From: Richelia sp. UBA3308
Lineage (GTDB): Bacteria; Cyanobacteriota; Cyanobacteriia; Cyanobacteriales; Nostocaceae
Length of the DNA stretch: 64,000 nt
NCBI GenBank assembly: GCA_002361335.1
Contig: DESS01000216.1
Location: forward strand, 12,977-76,976
Direction of reading: 5' to 3'
Positions 26,330 to 35,818 of this stretch are shown one piece after another. The notes beneath the pieces were generated by a model. The model did no database searches and had not been told where the DNA came from. It saw only the letters and a program-made list of their open reading frames with translations. A program made the translations under genes and the position numbers. How positions within the stretch are numbered: position 1 is the first letter of the stretch; the number at the start of each line of letters is the position of its first letter.

Positions 26330-27073
26330 ATGTCTACTACTTTAAGCACTCCCAATTCTACATTATCAGCGATTGAAGCTGCCTTGCCCATTGATCCTCA
26401 ACCCTATACTGTAGGCGATCGCCCCACAGGCTTGATTGTTGTGGATGTCGTCAACGGCTTTTGTACTGTTGGTTTTGGTGTTGCGGCTCCAAGAGAACCC
26501 AATGAACAAATTGCCACTATGGTATCACAAAGCAATCGTTTAGCCAAAGCTTTCATTGCTAGAGGAATGCCCATCTTAGCTTTCCTAGATAGCCACGAAC
26601 CAGGTAAAGCAGAACCACCTTATCCCACCCATTGCGAGAAAGGTTCTGGGGAAGAAAAGCTGGTTCCCGAACTAGAATGGCTGGAGACTCATCCCCAGGT
26701 TACCTTAATTGAAAAGGACTGTATCAATGGTTTTATCGGTTCGATTGATGTGGAGACTGGCAACAATACCCTAATTCAATGGGTCAACCAGCACAAGCAT
26801 GAAGCCTTAGTGGTCGTCGGCATATGCACTGATATCTGTGTAATGGATTTAGTGGTTACTATGCTATCGGCACGCAATCATGATATGTTACCTAGGTTAA
26901 AAGAAATTGCTGTCTATACCAAAGGTTGTGCTACCTACGACATGACCCCAGAAATGGTAAGGTCCTTAGGGCTACCAAAAACAGCCATTCATCCCCAGAA
27001 AATATCCCATCATATAGGTTTATATACCATGGCTGAACGAGGGGCGTTTATTGCCTCAGCAATAGTCTTGTAA
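26330..27073 (+). CDS. nicotinamidase, plant NIC1-like isochorismatase family
   Basis: Hydrolyses nicotinamide to nicotinate, feeding the Preiss-Handler route to NAD. It has the cysteine-hydrolase triad: Asp39 in VVDVVNGFC, Lys129 in EKDCINGFIG, and Cys170 in GICTDICV; metal ligands are expected in FLDSHEP and the YPTHC loop. The strings VDVVNGFCTVG, KDCINGF, VVGICTDICV, SARNH and HHIGLY match, as I recall them, Arabidopsis nicotinamidases (NIC1/2) better than E. coli PncA. At 247 aa the length fits that group. It is the last gene of the operon. Enzymes acting on other amides share the fold, so biochemical proof is lacking, but the plant-type blocks are distinctive. Confidence 0.85.
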   Translation: MSTTLSTPNSTLSAIEAALPIDPQPYTVGDRPTGLIVVDVVNGFCTVGFGVAAPREPNEQIATMVSQSNRLAKAFIARGMPILAFLDSHEPGKAEPPYPTHCEKGSGEEKLVPELEWLETHPQVTLIEKDCINGFIGSIDVETGNNTLIQWVNQHKHEALVVVGICTDICVMDLVVTMLSARNHDMLPRLKEIAVYTKGCATYDMTPEMVRSLGLPKTAIHPQKISHHIGLYTMAERGAFIASAIVL

Positions 27074-27229
27074 CAGCCGCTTGAGCGACGGTGTGGGCAC
27101 ACAACGGGCACCTAATTATGTCTTGTAACGGGGAATTAAACCCCCAAATTGGGTTCCATAGGCACAATCTTTGCCGATCAATTTGACTTTGACAGGTGAG
27201 TCACAATGCCAGCCTATCTTTTGATGCGA

Positions 27230-28186
27230 TTATTCTTTAATAACGGATTGGCTATTTGTAGCCAAATATATTCCGAGCAAAATTACAGGAAAAGCTAAAA
27301 GATTATAGAAATCTAGTGTTTCCGAGAAAATTGCCCAAGCAAGGATAGCTGAAAGAATTGGATCGAGTAACATCGTGACAGCAACAAATCCTGATGACAG
27401 CGAGTTTAGAGCATATAACATAGTGATATTACCTAAAATTGTCAACAAACCTAAGCCGACAAGAATTAACCATTCACTCTCTGAAGTTGGTATAATTTTA
27501 TCTTGGGCTATTAACAAGATAGGCAAAATCCATAGACTTCCAATAAAGCAGCAGTAGAATAGTGTCGTAGTACTATCTAATTGATTTTTGACTCGTTCGG
27601 CTAAGAGTAGATATATTGCAAGAAACAATGCAGACAACAGAGCAATTGTGTCACCTTGCAACTTGCTAGTTCCGTACAAGAGATCGTCAATCCCAAGAAT
27701 CACTGAGCCACCAATAGCTATGCTTAAACCAGTAATAAATTTTTTGTCCCAGATTTGACCAAATAATAGCCACCCTGCAACAGCAACAAATACAGGAGTA
27801 AAATTATGTAGAAGTGCAGAGTTAGCAATAGTTGTCTGAGTTAGCGACCAAGCCCAGACAATTTGGTGTGATGCAAAGAATATTCCTGTTGCTAGAAAGA
27901 GTGCTAAATTCTTGTTGATATCGGGAATAAATACTTTCGATAAGTCCAGGGAAAACTGATTTTGTAAAGGGTAGAATTTCTTCCACAATCCCAAGATAAC
28001 GCTCGCAATCCAGAGCCGATGAAAGATAAGAGCATGGGGGCTAATTTTACTTTCACCCAATCGAATCAAAATCGGAACAAAAGCCAAAGCAATAAGAGAG
28101 ATCCCCATAGCTACGATCGCTCTAGTTTTGGGATTGTAAAACAAAGAAGATTCTTGAAATATTGTTAATCTATTGGTCATACTCAA
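27230..28186 (-). CDS. EamA/DMT-family transporter
   Basis: An inner-membrane protein of 318 aa with ten predicted transmembrane helices arranged as two EamA repeats (first about residues 24-160, second about 165-310). Hydrophobic segments such as AIVAMGISLIALAFVPIL and LLTILGNITMLYALNSL are clear, and the second repeat ends PVILLGIYLA. DMT transporters move metabolites, drugs or sugars; substrate is not predictable. It faces the nicotinamidase gene tail-to-tail inside the NAD region, so a vitamin or precursor substrate is conceivable, but EamA genes are common anywhere. Confidence 0.85.
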   Translation of the reverse strand: MSMTNRLTIFQESSLFYNPKTRAIVAMGISLIALAFVPILIRLGESKISPHALIFHRLWIASVILGLWKKFYPLQNQFSLDLSKVFIPDINKNLALFLATGIFFASHQIVWAWSLTQTTIANSALLHNFTPVFVAVAGWLLFGQIWDKKFITGLSIAIGGSVILGIDDLLYGTSKLQGDTIALLSALFLAIYLLLAERVKNQLDSTTTLFYCCFIGSLWILPILLIAQDKIIPTSESEWLILVGLGLLTILGNITMLYALNSLSSGFVAVTMLLDPILSAILAWAIFSETLDFYNLLAFPVILLGIYLATNSQSVIKE

Positions 28187-28257
28187 TCTGGTTTTTCTAC
28201 CAGTCTATTTTTTCAAGGTTTCAACCCTCAGCATGTATCTGCTCTAATTACAACTAC

Positions 28258-28830
28258 TCCATTTTTTGTAACTTAGCAACTCTAAGATCGATGATTTTGT
28301 GACCATTACCAGGAAATTTTACCGCTACAGAAACTTTATTTGTATTATCAAAACCATCATCGTAACTAGCATCCCTAGGACCACCATTGTTTGTATCAGT
28401 AACAATAGTAAATACTGAGTAGCTAATAATTCCTTAGATAATTTGTCGAGAAACTGCGAACACACTGCTGCTTGGCGGTTTCCATACAGTCTGCATTTCC
28501 GTGCTGGGGATCAAAAGAACATTTTTTTAGCGCGGATAATACGGACATAACATAAACGATGTTTTTAGTTTATGGAACGATAGTTAGGAAATAGTGCTTG
28601 TTCTAATCCGACTAAGAAGACTACGGGAAATTCCAATCCTTTAGAAGAATGTAATATCTTCTGCTTCGTCATTTCCTTGATTGTGCAACTCTTGTATGTA
28701 ACTGGATTGATCTAAAACAGTTTGCTATCATCTCCGATGCGGGTAAGGTTTCAATTTGTTGCAAACAGGCGATCGTTCTTGAGAGCGGGACTAAAATACA
28801 AATCGTAGCAATGCAGCTTTTTTGCTTTTT
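28258..28830 (-). pseudogene. decayed partial copy of pcrA
   Basis: The plus-strand text from about 28258 (TTTTTTGTAACTTAGCAACT) parallels the 3' end of pcrA at 19955 onward, followed by stretches matching the tail (ATCGATGATTTT, CTACAGAAACTTTA), the GCGGTTCCATA-type segment, the helicase C-part, and finally ACTAAAATACAA..GTAGCAATGCAGC, which matches the region upstream of the pcrA start (22340-22363). Several internal blocks, including the whole motor core, are missing and frames are broken by stops and shifts. The copy therefore includes the pcrA leader and ends just before nadB. It is a relic, not expressed as a helicase. Confidence 0.85.
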
Positions 28831-28909
28831 GGTTACATCAATGCAACTATTTTATAATCTAGCTAATTTTTTAAAGTGTGTTCCATAAATTATATATTTT
28901 TGACCTTCG

Positions 28910-30604
28910 ATGCCATTATCAAACTTAACTACTTCTAAACAAAAAGACGAATTTGACATCATAGTAATAGGCAGTGGTGCCGCAGGGTTGTATTCTGCCC
29001 TTTGTCTTCCTTCTCATTTACAGGTTGCTATAGTTACCAAAGATGCCATTAAGACAGGTTCTAGCAGTTGGGCACAGGGAGGTGTTGCTGCTGCGATCGC
29101 TCCTGATGATTCCCCCAAATTTCATCTTGAAGATACCTTAAAAGCTGGGGCAGGATTATGCGACTCCGAAGCAGTAGCATTTTTAGTCGAAAATGCTGCA
29201 ACTTCTATTGAGTCTTTACTAAAAATTGGAGTAGCCTTCGATCGTCATGGACAAAACCTAGCTTTTACTAAAGAAGCTGCCCATTCTCATTCTCGCGTGC
29301 TTCATGCTGCTGATACTACAGGTCGAACCATAATCAATACTATTACTGCAAAAGTTTTAGAACGCCCTAATATTCACATTTTATCTCAAGCATTTGTCTT
29401 GAGTTTATGGAAGACTAGCGATCGCATTCAAGGAGTTAGCCTTCTGTATGAGAATCAAATTATTTGTATAAAAGCTTCAGCAGTAATTTTAGCTACAGGT
29501 GGTGGTGGTCAAGTATACTCCCATACAACTAATCCTCAAGTAAGTACGGGAGATGGTGTAGCATTAGCTTGGCGGAGTGGAGCAATTGTTAGGGATTTAG
29601 AGTTTTTCCAATTCCATCCCACAGGATTAAATAAAGAAAATGCACCTCATTTTCTAATTAGTGAAGCAGTTAGGGGAGAAGGAGCGCATTTAGTAGACAG
29701 CTCTGGATATCGCTTTGCTTTTGATTATCATCCCGATGGAGAATTAGCTCCTAGAGATGTAGTCAGTCGAGCAATTTTTGACCATCTTGAAAGTAATACT
29801 AGTGATGCTTTTGGGAAGAATGTTTATTTAGACTTACGCCCAATTCCTACGGAGCGTATTAATTATCGCTTTCCCAATATCATTAAAGTTTGCCAAAATT
29901 ACGGTATCGATCCACACTCCGAACCTATTCCTGTGGCTCCTGCTGCTCACTACTGGATGGGAGGAATCGCTACAGATTTACGTGGACAAACTTCTATCCC
30001 TGGTTTATATGCCATTGGAGAAACTGCAAGTACAGGAGTTCATGGAGCTAATCGTTTGGCGAGTAATTCCTTGCTGGAGTGTTTAGTATTTGCGGCTCAA
30101 TTATCCCAAATAGAAATTGATCGCAATAGTTTTGTCACTAGTTCTATCACCTCTACAGATGAATCAACAACCTGGGATAATGAAACAGAAGCAATTTTAG
30201 CAATCAGAACTAGTTTACCAGAATTAATGTGGAATAATGCTGGAATTTCTCGTTGTGAAGAATTATTAGAACAAGCGATCCCTAAAGTAAGTTTCTTAAA
30301 AGAAAAGTTAACAAATACAGATATTGGTCAGCATTTGCTTAACTTAGTCCCCAATAAAAATATAAAATTTCAATCTCCCAATGCAGAAAAACAATTGCGG
30401 CTTGCCGCCGAAACTCTCAATCTTATTGATGCTAGTTATTTAATTCTCAAAAGTGCTGCTTGGCGTAAAGAAAGCAGAGGTGGGCATTACCGTAGAGATT
30501 ATCCTCAAACTTCTGAAGATTGGCAAGTTCACACTTTAATTCAAGATAACCGTATCTGGCAATCGCCTCCATTAATTTCTAGACTCGCCCATAATGTTGC
30601 TTAA
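28910..30604 (+). CDS. nadB: L-aspartate oxidase
   Basis: FAD enzyme that oxidises aspartate to iminoaspartate, the substrate of NadA. The N-terminal FAD fold reads FDIIVIGSGAAGLYSALCL; other family blocks are SSSWAQGGVAAAI, GGGGQVYSHTTNP, FFQFHPTGL, HGANRLASNSLLECLVF and the C-terminal WRKESRGGHYRRDYP. At 564 aa it is normal length. The gene lies 5.3 kb from nadA on the same strand; the decayed pcrA copy occupies its upstream region, including what would be the shared leader. The ATG at 28910 is the first in frame. Confidence 0.93.
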   Translation: MPLSNLTTSKQKDEFDIIVIGSGAAGLYSALCLPSHLQVAIVTKDAIKTGSSSWAQGGVAAAIAPDDSPKFHLEDTLKAGAGLCDSEAVAFLVENAATSIESLLKIGVAFDRHGQNLAFTKEAAHSHSRVLHAADTTGRTIINTITAKVLERPNIHILSQAFVLSLWKTSDRIQGVSLLYENQIICIKASAVILATGGGGQVYSHTTNPQVSTGDGVALAWRSGAIVRDLEFFQFHPTGLNKENAPHFLISEAVRGEGAHLVDSSGYRFAFDYHPDGELAPRDVVSRAIFDHLESNTSDAFGKNVYLDLRPIPTERINYRFPNIIKVCQNYGIDPHSEPIPVAPAAHYWMGGIATDLRGQTSIPGLYAIGETASTGVHGANRLASNSLLECLVFAAQLSQIEIDRNSFVTSSITSTDESTTWDNETEAILAIRTSLPELMWNNAGISRCEELLEQAIPKVSFLKEKLTNTDIGQHLLNLVPNKNIKFQSPNAEKQLRLAAETLNLIDASYLILKSAAWRKESRGGHYRRDYPQTSEDWQVHTLIQDNRIWQSPPLISRLAHNVA

Positions 30605-30665
30605 ATAGGACTTGGTGAAAAACCCTAAAAACCTAAAATACACTAAAAAATTCATTTTTTTTATT

Positions 30666-31448
30666 TTAATAGTGAATAAGCTGACTAATAATCATATTAA
30701 AAATATGATAAAACTTCTTTTTTGCTACTTGAAATTCTATGACATCGTAGCTAGGAGGTTCTAATTTATCTAATTGATTTTCTTTTAAATAAACATGGTA
30801 ACGAACTTCAATTTGGAGACTTTCTACATTAGGGATGTTTCCGTAATTTTTTGTAAAATATCCCCCAGTAAAGGTTTTATTTATGACTACTTGATAACCT
30901 TGACTAGCAAAGCAATTTTCAACAGTAGAAATTAACAATTCAGAACAAGTTTGGTTATTGACATTGCCCAAACAAATATCATCATTAATTAATCCCAAAA
31001 AACTATGTAAATCAAATAGATAAACATGACCAAACTCTTCGATTTTTTGTTGAATAAGTGATTTTAATTGATAGTGATAGGGAAGGTAATATTTATCAAT
31101 TCGTTCTTTTATATGTTCTAATAATGGTTTATTTTGATAAATAGGTTTATTAAATGCTGTAGTTTCAGGGATAACAGAAGACCAAAAAGAGCCTAATAAA
31201 GGTTCTTTTGCTTGACGATTTAAATCAACAACATATCTATTATGAGTAGCTTGTAAAACTGTAATACCTAAACTGGGAAGAAAATCATAAAGTTGATCGA
31301 GATGCCAATCACTATTAGGTAGAGACATGAGATGTTCTTTTGTAAATGTAGCGGCAATATCATTAGGTACAAATAAGCCGCTATGAGGAATATTCGCGAT
31401 TATGGGTAGTGCTTTAATTTTGGGTTGATAAATATTAAATAATTTCAT
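30666..31448 (-). CDS. N-formylglutamate amidohydrolase family protein
   Basis: Predicted zinc hydrolase of 260 aa. Family marks are IIANIPHSGLFVPNDI, DWHLDQLYDFLPS, RYVVDLNR, VYLFDLHSF and the late ESLQIEVRYHVYL. Members (HutG-type) cleave formylglutamate or related N-acyl amino acids; some act in histidine breakdown. No other hut gene is near. It converges with nadB, sharing a 60-nt spacer. Substrate in cyanobacteria is not established; the annotation is to family level. Confidence 0.85.
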   Translation of the reverse strand: MKLFNIYQPKIKALPIIANIPHSGLFVPNDIAATFTKEHLMSLPNSDWHLDQLYDFLPSLGITVLQATHNRYVVDLNRQAKEPLLGSFWSSVIPETTAFNKPIYQNKPLLEHIKERIDKYYLPYHYQLKSLIQQKIEEFGHVYLFDLHSFLGLINDDICLGNVNNQTCSELLISTVENCFASQGYQVVINKTFTGGYFTKNYGNIPNVESLQIEVRYHVYLKENQLDKLEPPSYDVIEFQVAKKKFYHIFNMIISQLIHY

Positions 31449-31891
31449 AAAATGGGTAATTGGTATAATTTGCTTCGCAAAAATTTTGTGCTACCGAATA
31501 GCCCATTGCAAGGTAGAGGCAGGATACCCTTACCACAAGAGGATATTTCACAAAGGGTGAAAACCGGTATATACTTATTTACAGATGAGTAGAATACATT
31601 CTTGTGGTATGGGCATACTTGACCGTCTAAGTCTACCTCATAAAGATGAAATATGCTCTATGAAAAATTTATTTCTCAAAGGATTTTTGTCAAAATCAAA
31701 TAGCTAATTGTTAACTGATAATTGATATCATGTCCGGTTAAAAAGTTATCATATTTTATCTGAGTAATAAGTAACAACTAACAACCAACAACCAACAACT
31801 ATCACGGATTAGATGGATTTCACTGATTACACCGCAAAGCACTAACCACGCTCCAACTAACAACTAACAACTAAGAACTAACAACTAACTT
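31449..31891. other. repeat-rich spacer
   Basis: Contains (a) a palindromic unit in which TACCACAAGA (about 31528-31537) is inverted as TCTTGTGGTA (about 31600-31609), with the flanking AGAATACATTCTTGTGGTAT matching the inverse of 55380-55396; (b) GATATCATGTCCGGTTAA plus flank at about 31725-31758, a half copy of the element at 5898-6039; and (c) heptamer repeats (CAACTAA, CAACCAA) at about 31773-31800 and 31851-31885. No gene is seen. Confidence 0.6.
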
Positions 31892-33607
31892 CTAATTACT
31901 AATTACTGGTAACATAATGATAAATGTAGAACCCACTCCCCACTCACTTTGTACCTGAATATCACCACCCATCATCAGGCAAAAATGGCGAGTAATCGCC
32001 AATCCTAATCCAGTTCCACCATACTTTTTAGTAGTAGAAGCATCCCCTTGTGTAAATGGTTTAAATAGCTGCTTTAGTTGAGTATCGGACATGCCAATGC
32101 CAGTATCTTTAACCACAAAAGTAATTGTTTCACCCGGAATACTAGCGATCGCGTCTTTTTGCCGGATAATTTTCAGGGTTATCTTTCCGTTTTTTGTGAA
32201 TTTAGCAGCATTGCTTAACAAGTTTAACAGCACCTGTCGTACTCTTGTTTGATCGGCATACATGGTACTGAGTTCTCCATCGTAATCAATTTCTAAGGAA
32301 CTACCATTTTTCTCTACGGTTGGTTTAATAGTGGGAACGAGACTGTTAATCAGCGACAGTACCTCAAATGTCTCTGGGTAAAGCGTCATTTTACCAGCTT
32401 CAATTTTGGATAAATCAAGAATGTCGTTAATTAGTTCTAATAAGTGTTTACCTGCTGTATTAATTGTTTCAAGATCAATAGTAAAGTCTGCCGCTATACC
32501 TAAATCCGCAGCGTCTTCTTGTAAAAGTTGACTTAAGCCAATTATGGCATTCAACGGTGTGCGTAGCTCGTGGCTAACGTTTGCCAAAAATTGGCTTTTT
32601 GCTTTGCTGGCGGCTTCTGCTAATTCCTTGGCTTTTTCTAATTGCTTAGTTCTTTCTGATACTCTCTCAATTAATCTATTCAGTGATTTTGCTAGCAATC
32701 CTATTTCATCTTCGGTTGTAACTGGAGCGCGTAAATCAAAATTAGATTTGCGAGCAACTTGTTCAGCTACTTGAGTTACAACTATTACAGGTTCGGCGAT
32801 GGCGCGGGAAGTTCGCCAGGCCACCACAACAGCGATCGCCACTGAAAGCAGCATACTGGCAATAACGATTGTTCTTTCAATTCCTTTGGAAAATTCTAAG
32901 TCCTTGGCTCTAGTATATTCTTGTCCTTCGGCACTTTGAAGAATATTATCTAATTGTTTAGACAACTGTTCTAAACGGATCGCTGTTTGAGAGCGGGTAA
33001 GTTGAAGCAATTGTTGCTGTACTTTTGATAATTCCTGTGGCTGCGATCCTTCGTCTACTTTCTCTAAAATTGAGTTTAGTTGTTCCGTATAAGACTCTAA
33101 GTTAGTCTCGTACTTTCGCAATAGTGTCTTAAGAGTCGCTTCTGTAGCTGCTAATTTTCCGGGTTTGCTACTAATAAATTCTGAAATTTGAATTTCTACA
33201 TCTTTAATTGTGTTAATACTTTGATTAAACTCGGCTTTTTTACGAACAAGCTGTTGCGGTTGATTTACTACCGCAGCCAAACCATAGCTGTGCAATTGGA
33301 TTTCTACAGCAGCATCTTTATAATTACTCAGCATTTGCGTTTGATATTTGGCATGATTAAACTGCCTAATTTCTCTTGCACGGTAGTAGTTGGCAATGAC
33401 TAATCCAACAAGGGAACCAAAAAAACCAATCCCAATCGCTGCGAAATATCCGCAGCCAATTTTTTGATGGATACGCCTAGAACTAGCTTTCAGTTTCCCA
33501 CTTGAAGGAAATTCTAAAGTCGGCAGTTCATCATGTGAGGGCACGTCTTCTGACACTTCTTTACTATTTGAACTGCTGTCACCTGCGGTTGGCTTTTGAA
33601 TTTGCAT
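31892..33607 (-). CDS. membrane sensor histidine kinase with HAMP domain
   Basis: Two transmembrane helices (about residues 53-74 and 255-275) flank a periplasmic helical sensor of about 180 residues rich in Gln/Leu, then a HAMP linker (RTSRAIAEPVIVVTQ), coiled coil, HisKA with His346 in VSHELRTPLN, and HATPase_c with NLLSNAAKFT, DTGIGM and GGTGLGLAI. It lacks a receiver domain. The longer frame starts upstream, but AAGGAG nine bases before ATG 33607 decides the start (product MQIQKPTAG). The four-helix-like sensor resembles those of chemoreceptor-type kinases; ligand unknown. It is not next to a response regulator. Confidence 0.88.
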   Translation of the reverse strand: MQIQKPTAGDSSSNSKEVSEDVPSHDELPTLEFPSSGKLKASSRRIHQKIGCGYFAAIGIGFFGSLVGLVIANYYRAREIRQFNHAKYQTQMLSNYKDAAVEIQLHSYGLAAVVNQPQQLVRKKAEFNQSINTIKDVEIQISEFISSKPGKLAATEATLKTLLRKYETNLESYTEQLNSILEKVDEGSQPQELSKVQQQLLQLTRSQTAIRLEQLSKQLDNILQSAEGQEYTRAKDLEFSKGIERTIVIASMLLSVAIAVVVAWRTSRAIAEPVIVVTQVAEQVARKSNFDLRAPVTTEDEIGLLAKSLNRLIERVSERTKQLEKAKELAEAASKAKSQFLANVSHELRTPLNAIIGLSQLLQEDAADLGIAADFTIDLETINTAGKHLLELINDILDLSKIEAGKMTLYPETFEVLSLINSLVPTIKPTVEKNGSSLEIDYDGELSTMYADQTRVRQVLLNLLSNAAKFTKNGKITLKIIRQKDAIASIPGETITFVVKDTGIGMSDTQLKQLFKPFTQGDASTTKKYGGTGLGLAITRHFCLMMGGDIQVQSEWGVGSTFIIMLPVISN

Positions 33608-33910
33608 CCGGAGAATCTCCTTACCCTCCCGCCACAATTGATGCATTAGTCAAGGGTGCCCGTCAAGGCGGTTATTAATATTCATTATCTCCTTTTATAA
33701 CAGCTAGCAAAGGCTAATCGCTACATACTAAGATTTCTTTTTATATAAGACTTACGCTACTGGCCGCCTTTTCTTGTAGGGTGCTGTAATTTCACTAATT
33801 TTTAAGGTAAAAATAAGGTTTTCATGTCACGCAGCAACCAGTCCCGACCAGACAATCGCGGCGATTTCTGTTATTATATCAGGCTACTTTGTCCTGGAAA
33901 AACTTAACAT

Positions 33911-34045
33911 AAGTAGGTCGGCGTTGAAAATAGTAATTAGGACAAGGGAATAGTGATGGGGTGATGGGGTGAGTGGTAATAGGGCTTTTAACTCGGTTTA
34001 CCCAAGCTGTAACCCCCGCCCTCGTTTATTTGTGCCGACTTACTT
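33911..34045. mobile_element. MITE-like element, copy 1 (135 bp)
   Basis: Starts AAGTAGGTCGGCGTTGAAAA and ends GTGCCGACTTACTT; the ends are inverted repeats with one mismatch (AAGTAGGTCGGC / AAGTAAGTCGGC). The first 45 bp are identical to the copy at 51430-51558 and the last 24 bp nearly so, while the middle differs and holds a GATGGGGT tandem repeat. It codes for nothing, as expected of a non-autonomous element moved by an unseen transposase. Confidence 0.75.
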
Positions 34046-34098
34046 ATTGTGATTACCACGAATTGCGATAGCAGGCGCGTCGGAGCGTGTTACATCCA

Positions 34099-34140
34099 AA
34101 AAAAAGTGAGGAGCTAATTTCTTAAAAGCGCAGCTCCTCA
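34099..34140 (-). terminator. rho-independent terminator of metK
   Basis: TGAGGAGCT (34107-34115) pairs with AGCTCCTCA (34132-34140). On the minus strand the stem is followed by CTTTTTTTT (34099-34106), the classical arrangement, about 90 nt after the metK stop. Confidence 0.8.
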
Positions 34141-34226
34141 TTTATTGTTTCAGATAAGATACTTTGATTTCGGTCCTTCTTAGCATAAGACAGCTACCCG
34201 TCCATGAAAAACGGGGCTACCTTCTT

Positions 34227-35516
34227 TTAGGAAAGACTCAAAGCTTTGGTTCCAGAAGATATTGCGACACCATTCAATTCGCCAATCTCTTGTTTCAACA
34301 ATTCAGCTTTATCAGTACGCTCCCAAGGTAAGTCTAAATCATTACGTCCAAAATGACCGTAAGCTGCGACGTCCTGGTAAAAACGTCCGCCTCGTTCATT
34401 TGGTAATTTACGTAAATTGAAGGTGTGGATAATACCCGCAGGACGCAATTCAAAATGCTTTTGAACTAATTCCAACAAGGTTTGCTCATCAACTTTACCC
34501 GTACCAAAGGTTTCGATCATGATACTTACTGGACGTGCTACACCAATGGCATAACTAAGCTGCACTTCGCATTTTTCTGCTAAACCAGCAGCAACGATGT
34601 TTTTCGCTACATAACGACAAGCATAAGCGGCGCTACGGTCAACTTTTGTGGGGTCTTTTCCGGAGAAAGCACCACCACCATGTCGGGAATAACCACCGTA
34701 GGTATCAACAATAATTTTACGTCCGGTAAGACCTGAATCTCCTTGAGGTCCGCCAATCACAAATTTACCGGTGGGGTTAACCAAAAAGCGGGTTTCTTCG
34801 TTGGGCTTAATATCAATATCACCGAATACAGGTTCAACTACGCTAGACCATAAATCTTGCTGGATTTTTGCCTGTACCTCAGCTTCATCGGTAATATCAC
34901 CAATGGTAGGCGCGTGCTGGGTGGAAATGAGAATTGTGTCAATTCCTACGGGCTTTCCATCTTCGTAAGCGATACTTACCTGAGTTTTGCCATCAGGACG
35001 TAGATAAGACAATTCACCTGTCTTCCGAACTGCTGAGAGTCGGCGAGCGATCCGGTGAGCAAGACTGATGGGCAAGGGCATGAATTCGGGAGTTTCGTTA
35101 CAAGCGAAGCCGAACATAAGACCTTGGTCGCCAGCACCAATTTTATCGAATTGTTCTTCGCTGGACTCTTCACGGCTTTCTTGAGCGGTGTTAACGCCTT
35201 GAGCGATATCCGCCGATTGTTCGTCCAAAGCTACCAAAATAGAGCAGCTATTGGAACAAAAACCATTTACAGCATCGGTATAACCAATCTCAGCTATTTT
35301 CTTTCTAGCCAGATTCATGTAATTAACATTGGCTTTACTGGTTATTTCGCCAGTAATAAGCACTAAACCTGTATTGACAACAACCTCAGCGGCAACACGG
35401 CTTGCAGCATCCTGTTCGAGCAAAGCATCCAAAATAGTATCGGAAATCTGGTCGCAGATTTTATCTGGATGACCCTCGGTCACTGACTCGGAGGTAAATA
35501 GATAGCGACGAGTCAA
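34227..35516 (-). CDS. metK: S-adenosylmethionine synthetase
   Basis: Makes S-adenosylmethionine from methionine and ATP. Conserved blocks: [16 protein letters not shown] near the start, [26 protein letters not shown] and [20 protein letters not shown] (metal and phosphate binding). The frame is open to an upstream ATG at 35564, but AAGGAGGA sits before a TTG at 35516 whose product begins [10 protein letters not shown], as in cyanobacterial MetK, so the TTG start is preferred (429 aa). It has its own terminator. No SAM riboswitch was recognised in the short leader. The gene precedes prk on the same strand but with a 300-nt gap and a separate terminator between them. Confidence 0.95.
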   Translation of the reverse strand: MTRRYLFTSESVTEGHPDKICDQISDTILDALLEQDAASRVAAEVVVNTGLVLITGEITSKANVNYMNLARKKIAEIGYTDAVNGFCSNSCSILVALDEQSADIAQGVNTAQESREESSEEQFDKIGAGDQGLMFGFACNETPEFMPLPISLAHRIARRLSAVRKTGELSYLRPDGKTQVSIAYEDGKPVGIDTILISTQHAPTIGDITDEAEVQAKIQQDLWSSVVEPVFGDIDIKPNEETRFLVNPTGKFVIGGPQGDSGLTGRKIIVDTYGGYSRHGGGAFSGKDPTKVDRSAAYACRYVAKNIVAAGLAEKCEVQLSYAIGVARPVSIMIETFGTGKVDEQTLLELVQKHFELRPAGIIHTFNLRKLPNERGGRFYQDVAAYGHFGRNDLDLPWERTDKAELLKQEIGELNGVAISSGTKALSLS

Positions 35517-35740
35517 ATTCAATTCCTCCTTTTTTAAGTATTTAGACTTAATTAATGCAAGCATTTTATTAAGTCACTTTAATCTGCAATCATACCAATA
35601 TTTTTGCAGTAAACAATGAGTTAATCGTTAAATTTTTAAAATTCAATAGTTATCGTAATTATCTTGAAAAGAAATGGTTTTTTTGCTACTTACTATTTTA
35701 ATACAATTTATTTCAATACATTTTATTTTTTACCTTGATT

Positions 35741-35765
35741 AAAAAAGGACATCCCATGGATGCCC
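35741..35765 (-). terminator. rho-independent terminator of prk
   Basis: GGACATCC (35747-35754) and GGATGCCC (35758-35765) form an 8-bp stem with one G-T pair and a 3-nt loop; the minus strand continues with TTTTTT (35741-35746). It is about 55 nt after the prk stop. Confidence 0.8.
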
Positions 35766-35818
35766 TAATTAAAATAAAAATGATTCTCAAAAATGCTTTT
35801 AACTAATAATCGACCGTT

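Larger units (their letters stand above)
33608..34226. other. spacer with MITE-like element
   Basis: Holds the kinase leader, a repeat end shared with 19728 (GACTTACGC...CTTGTAGGG near 33747), the MITE-like element at 33911-34045, and the metK terminator at 34099-34140. No open reading frame was found credible. Confidence 0.5.

Noticed and set aside
35517..35640. SAM riboswitch upstream of metK
   Set aside because: The leader is AT-rich and lacks a SAM-aptamer-like set of stems.
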